64,000 nucleotides of DNA from Halopseudomonas nanhaiensis (lineage in GTDB: Bacteria; Pseudomonadota; Gammaproteobacteria; Pseudomonadales; Pseudomonadaceae). The stretch spans positions 868,001-932,000 of the forward strand of contig NZ_CP073751.1 in the NCBI RefSeq assembly GCF_020025155.1, written 5' to 3'. Numbering within the stretch: position 1 is the first letter of the stretch; each line of letters opens with the position of its first letter. Both the position numbers and the translations under genes were made by a program. The notes under the pieces were generated by a model. The model ran no database searches. It was not told the DNA's origin and saw only the letters and a list, made by a program, of their open reading frames with translations. Below are positions 61,947-64,000 of this stretch, one piece after another.

Positions 61947-63094
61947 CGAGCTGGGCAGCGACGCGAGCCGCAACCGGGGGCAAGGTCGGCCTGAAGAAGC
62001 GCACGCCGTTCTGGCAGCGTATTCACATCGACCCCTGGTTGCTGCTGCTGATCCTGGTTCTCGCTGCAGTAAGCGGCTTCGTGCTGTATTCGGCCAGCAG
62101 CAAGAGCTTTGCCATGCTCTACCGGCAAGCGGTCTATTACGCCATAGGGCTGACCGCTATGGTGGTCATCGCCCAGTTCCAGCCGCGCTTCATGCAGCGG
62201 TGGGTGCCGGTTGCCTACATTGCAGGCGTGCTGCTACTGCTTGCCGTACTGCTGGTCGGCACCGAAGCGAAGGGCGCTCAAAGGTGGCTGACCATCCCCG
62301 GCGTCATTCGATTCCAGCCGTCCGAGCTGATGAAGCTCATCATGCCGATGAGCGTTGCCTGGTATCTGAGCCGTCGCACGCTGCCTCCGGGGTTCAAGTA
62401 CGTGTGTGTGACCCTGGCGCTGATCTTCGTACCCGTCGTGCTGATTCTGAAGCAGCCCGATCTTGGTACCTCGCTGTTGATTGCATCAGCCGGGATATTC
62501 GTTCTGCTGCTGGCCGGCCTGCGCTGGCGCTACATCATAGGTGCCCTGGTGCTGCTGGTACCGGCGGCGGTGCTCATGTGGTTCTTCGTGCTTCATCAGT
62601 ACCAGAAACAACGGGTGCTGACCTTTCTTAATCCGGAAAGCGACCCCCTGGGCACCGGCTGGAACATCATTCAGTCCAAGGCTGCGATCGGTTCGGGCGG
62701 TGTCTTCGGCAAGGGATGGTTGCAGGGCACCCAGTCGCACCTGGATTTTCTCCCCGAGGGTCATACCGATTTCATCATTGCAGTGCTCGCCGAAGAGTTC
62801 GGTATGGTCGGCGTCTGCCTGCTGCTGGTCATCTATCTGTTGGTTGTCGCGCGCGGCCTGGTCATTACGGTGCAGGCGCAGGACAGTTTTTCCAAGCTGC
62901 TGGCGGGCAGCCTCACGCTGACGTTTTTCGTCTACGTATTCGTCAATATCGGAATGGTCAGCGGCCTGCTGCCGGTGGTGGGCGTCCCGCTGCCGCTGAT
63001 CAGCTACGGCGGCACCGCACTCGTGACCCTGCTGTCTGGCTTTGGCATCCTTATGTCGATTCACACCCACCGTAAGTGGATGACGCAGGGATGA
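61943..63094 (+). CDS. rodA: Peptidoglycan glycosyltransferase RodA
   Basis: SEDS-family polymerase that makes glycan strands during elongation. 383 residues with about ten TMs, overlapping mrdA by ATGA. SEDS landmarks include YSASSKSFAMLYRQAVYYA, RFQPSELMKLIMPMSVAWYL, LKQPDLGTSLLIASAGIFVL, GSGGVFGKGWLQGTQSHLDF, LPEGHTDFIIAVLAEEFGMV and VGVPLPLISYGGTALVTLL. It overlaps the mltB start by 4 bases. Confidence 0.98.
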   Translation: MTSWAATRAATGGKVGLKKRTPFWQRIHIDPWLLLLILVLAAVSGFVLYSASSKSFAMLYRQAVYYAIGLTAMVVIAQFQPRFMQRWVPVAYIAGVLLLLAVLLVGTEAKGAQRWLTIPGVIRFQPSELMKLIMPMSVAWYLSRRTLPPGFKYVCVTLALIFVPVVLILKQPDLGTSLLIASAGIFVLLLAGLRWRYIIGALVLLVPAAVLMWFFVLHQYQKQRVLTFLNPESDPLGTGWNIIQSKAAIGSGGVFGKGWLQGTQSHLDFLPEGHTDFIIAVLAEEFGMVGVCLLLVIYLLVVARGLVITVQAQDSFSKLLAGSLTLTFFVYVFVNIGMVSGLLPVVGVPLPLISYGGTALVTLLSGFGILMSIHTHRKWMTQG

Positions 63095-64000
63095 TGAGCA
63101 TGCATACAAAACGCACCTGGACTCCAATGAGACATATACCAATGAATCGGCTGCGCGGCCTGATCGCCGCACTGGCGGCCCTGTGCAGCTCGGCGGTCGT
63201 CGCCGCCGACTACGATAGTGAACATCCGGCGGTCGAACCGTTCGTGGCCGAGATGCAGACAGAGCACGGCTTCAGTGCCGATTACGTGCGCGGCCTGCTG
63301 GCTCAGGCCGAGCGCAAGCAGTCGATCATCGACGCGATCTCTCGCCCGGCAGAGCGGGTCAGACCCTGGCATGAGTATCGGGCGATCTTCATTACCGACA
63401 AGCGGATCGAACGGGGGCTGGCGTTCTGGGAGGAGCATCGCGAGGCGCTCGAGCGCGCCGAAAAGACCTACGGCGTGGAGCCGGAGATCATCCTGGCGAT
63501 CATCGGTGTAGAAACATTCTATGGCGGCAACAAGGGTAGTCATCGGGTCATCGACGCGCTGACCACCCTGGGTTTCGATTACCCGCCGCGGGCCGATTTC
63601 TTCCGTCGTCAACTCAAGGCCTATCTGGTACTGGCACGTGAGCAGAACGTTGATCCCCTGAGCCTGACCGGATCCTATGCCGGCGCCATGGGCTATCCGC
63701 AGTTCATTCCGAGTAGCTATCAGGCCTTCGCCGTGGACTTCGACGAGGATGGCACGACCGACATCTGGAACAACCCGGTGGACGCCATTGGCAGCGCGGC
63801 AAACTATTTCCACGAACATCGCTGGCAGCACCGTGCGCCGGTAGCGATACAGGCGAATGTGCAGGGAGACGATTTCCGGCAGGGCTTGACCATCCCCGAT
63901 CTCGAAGCCCGCCACAGTGTCGCTCAACTACGCGAATGGGGCTGGCAGCTTCCGGATACGCTGTCTGACGAAGCGAAGCTCATGGCGTTCGAATTCGATG
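63091..64000 (+). CDS. mltB: Membrane-bound lytic murein transglycosylase B, C-terminus beyond window
   Basis: Lytic transglycosylase that forms 1,6-anhydromuramyl ends in recycling. About 303 residues are present. Start 63091 overlaps the rodA stop (ATGA) and follows GCAGGG; ATGs at 63127 and 63142 (MNRLRGLIAALAALCSSAVV) also give a signal peptide, and none yields a lipobox Cys at the cleavage site (SSAVVAADYD). Catalytic Glu is in GVEPEIILAIIGVETFYGGN; SYAGAMGYPQFIPSSYQAFA and DFDEDGTTDIWNNPVDAIGS follow. The C-terminal end lies off the window. Confidence 0.95.
   Translation, partial: MMSMHTKRTWTPMRHIPMNRLRGLIAALAALCSSAVVAADYDSEHPAVEPFVAEMQTEHGFSADYVRGLLAQAERKQSIIDAISRPAERVRPWHEYRAIFITDKRIERGLAFWEEHREALERAEKTYGVEPEIILAIIGVETFYGGNKGSHRVIDALTTLGFDYPPRADFFRRQLKAYLVLAREQNVDPLSLTGSYAGAMGYPQFIPSSYQAFAVDFDEDGTTDIWNNPVDAIGSAANYFHEHRWQHRAPVAIQANVQGDDFRQGLTIPDLEARHSVAQLREWGWQLPDTLSDEAKLMAFEFD

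Overview
The window is ordinary, gene-dense, high-GC chromosome from a gamma-proteobacterium of the family Pseudomonadaceae. The evidence is gene order (rhdA-psd beside motAB-rsgA-orn, amiB-mutL-miaA-hfq-hflX-hflK-hflC, purD-purH-fis-dusB with a RetS-like sensor kinase, and rsfS-rlmH-mrdA-rodA-mltB) and close motif-level resemblance of the proteins to Pseudomonas homologues. A pyrophosphate-type phosphofructokinase argues against P. aeruginosa and suggests a marine or soil relative such as the Halopseudomonas/P. stutzeri side of the family. That placement is inference. I found no phage, transposon, CRISPR array, toxin-antitoxin or defence module.

Region 1 (1-30.8 kb). Minus-strand genes for an HDOD-GAF protein, RhdA and Psd are followed by the stator genes motAB, rsgA, orn and queG. 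A long plus-strand run then covers cell-wall repair and cofactor repair (nnr, tsaE, amiB), mismatch repair (mutL), tRNA modification (miaA), RNA chaperoning (hfq), the ribosome GTPase HflX, the FtsH regulators HflKC, a DUF2065 peptide, hisZ and purA. A tRNA-Leu(CAG) lies on the minus strand next, then rnr and rlmB, the ribosomal protein group rpsF-rpsR-DUF2232-rplI, the replicative helicase dnaB and a YgiQ radical SAM protein.

Region 2 (31-45.5 kb) is almost entirely minus strand. In transcription order it runs dsbD; aroQ-accB-accC; prmA; a zinc-ribbon/DUF3426 membrane protein; dusB-fis; purH; purD; retS. It combines fatty-acid precursor synthesis, late purine synthesis, nucleoid control and a virulence/biofilm-type hybrid kinase. 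Several intergenic gaps here hold short tandem repeats.

Region 3 (45.6-52 kb) has DUF2333, NUDIX, SUI1/YciH and MATE genes on the plus strand, then cmoM, inorganic pyrophosphatase and PPi-phosphofructokinase on the minus strand. Region 4 (52-64 kb) has mpl-ubiX, a MaoC hydratase, a Lon-N-domain protein, a DedA-type membrane protein overlapping a 3-methyladenine glycosylase gene, and the plus-strand series proA-nadD-rsfS-rlmH-mrdA-rodA-mltB, which links NAD synthesis, ribosome silencing and rod-shape peptidoglycan synthesis. psd is cut by the left edge and mltB by the right edge.

The least ordinary items are: PPi-PFK next to pyrophosphatase; a RetS homologue with an eroded ATP-binding domain; related short-repeat clusters between housekeeping genes; a DedA protein with an unusual C-terminal membrane half; an HDOD-GAF protein beside motAB; a Pro/Glu-repeat linker in the DUF3426 protein; and a possible 29-residue small protein between ygiQ and retS. 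No stretch over 300 bases lacks a gene; the longest gap (20992-21406) holds the purA terminator and the tRNA.
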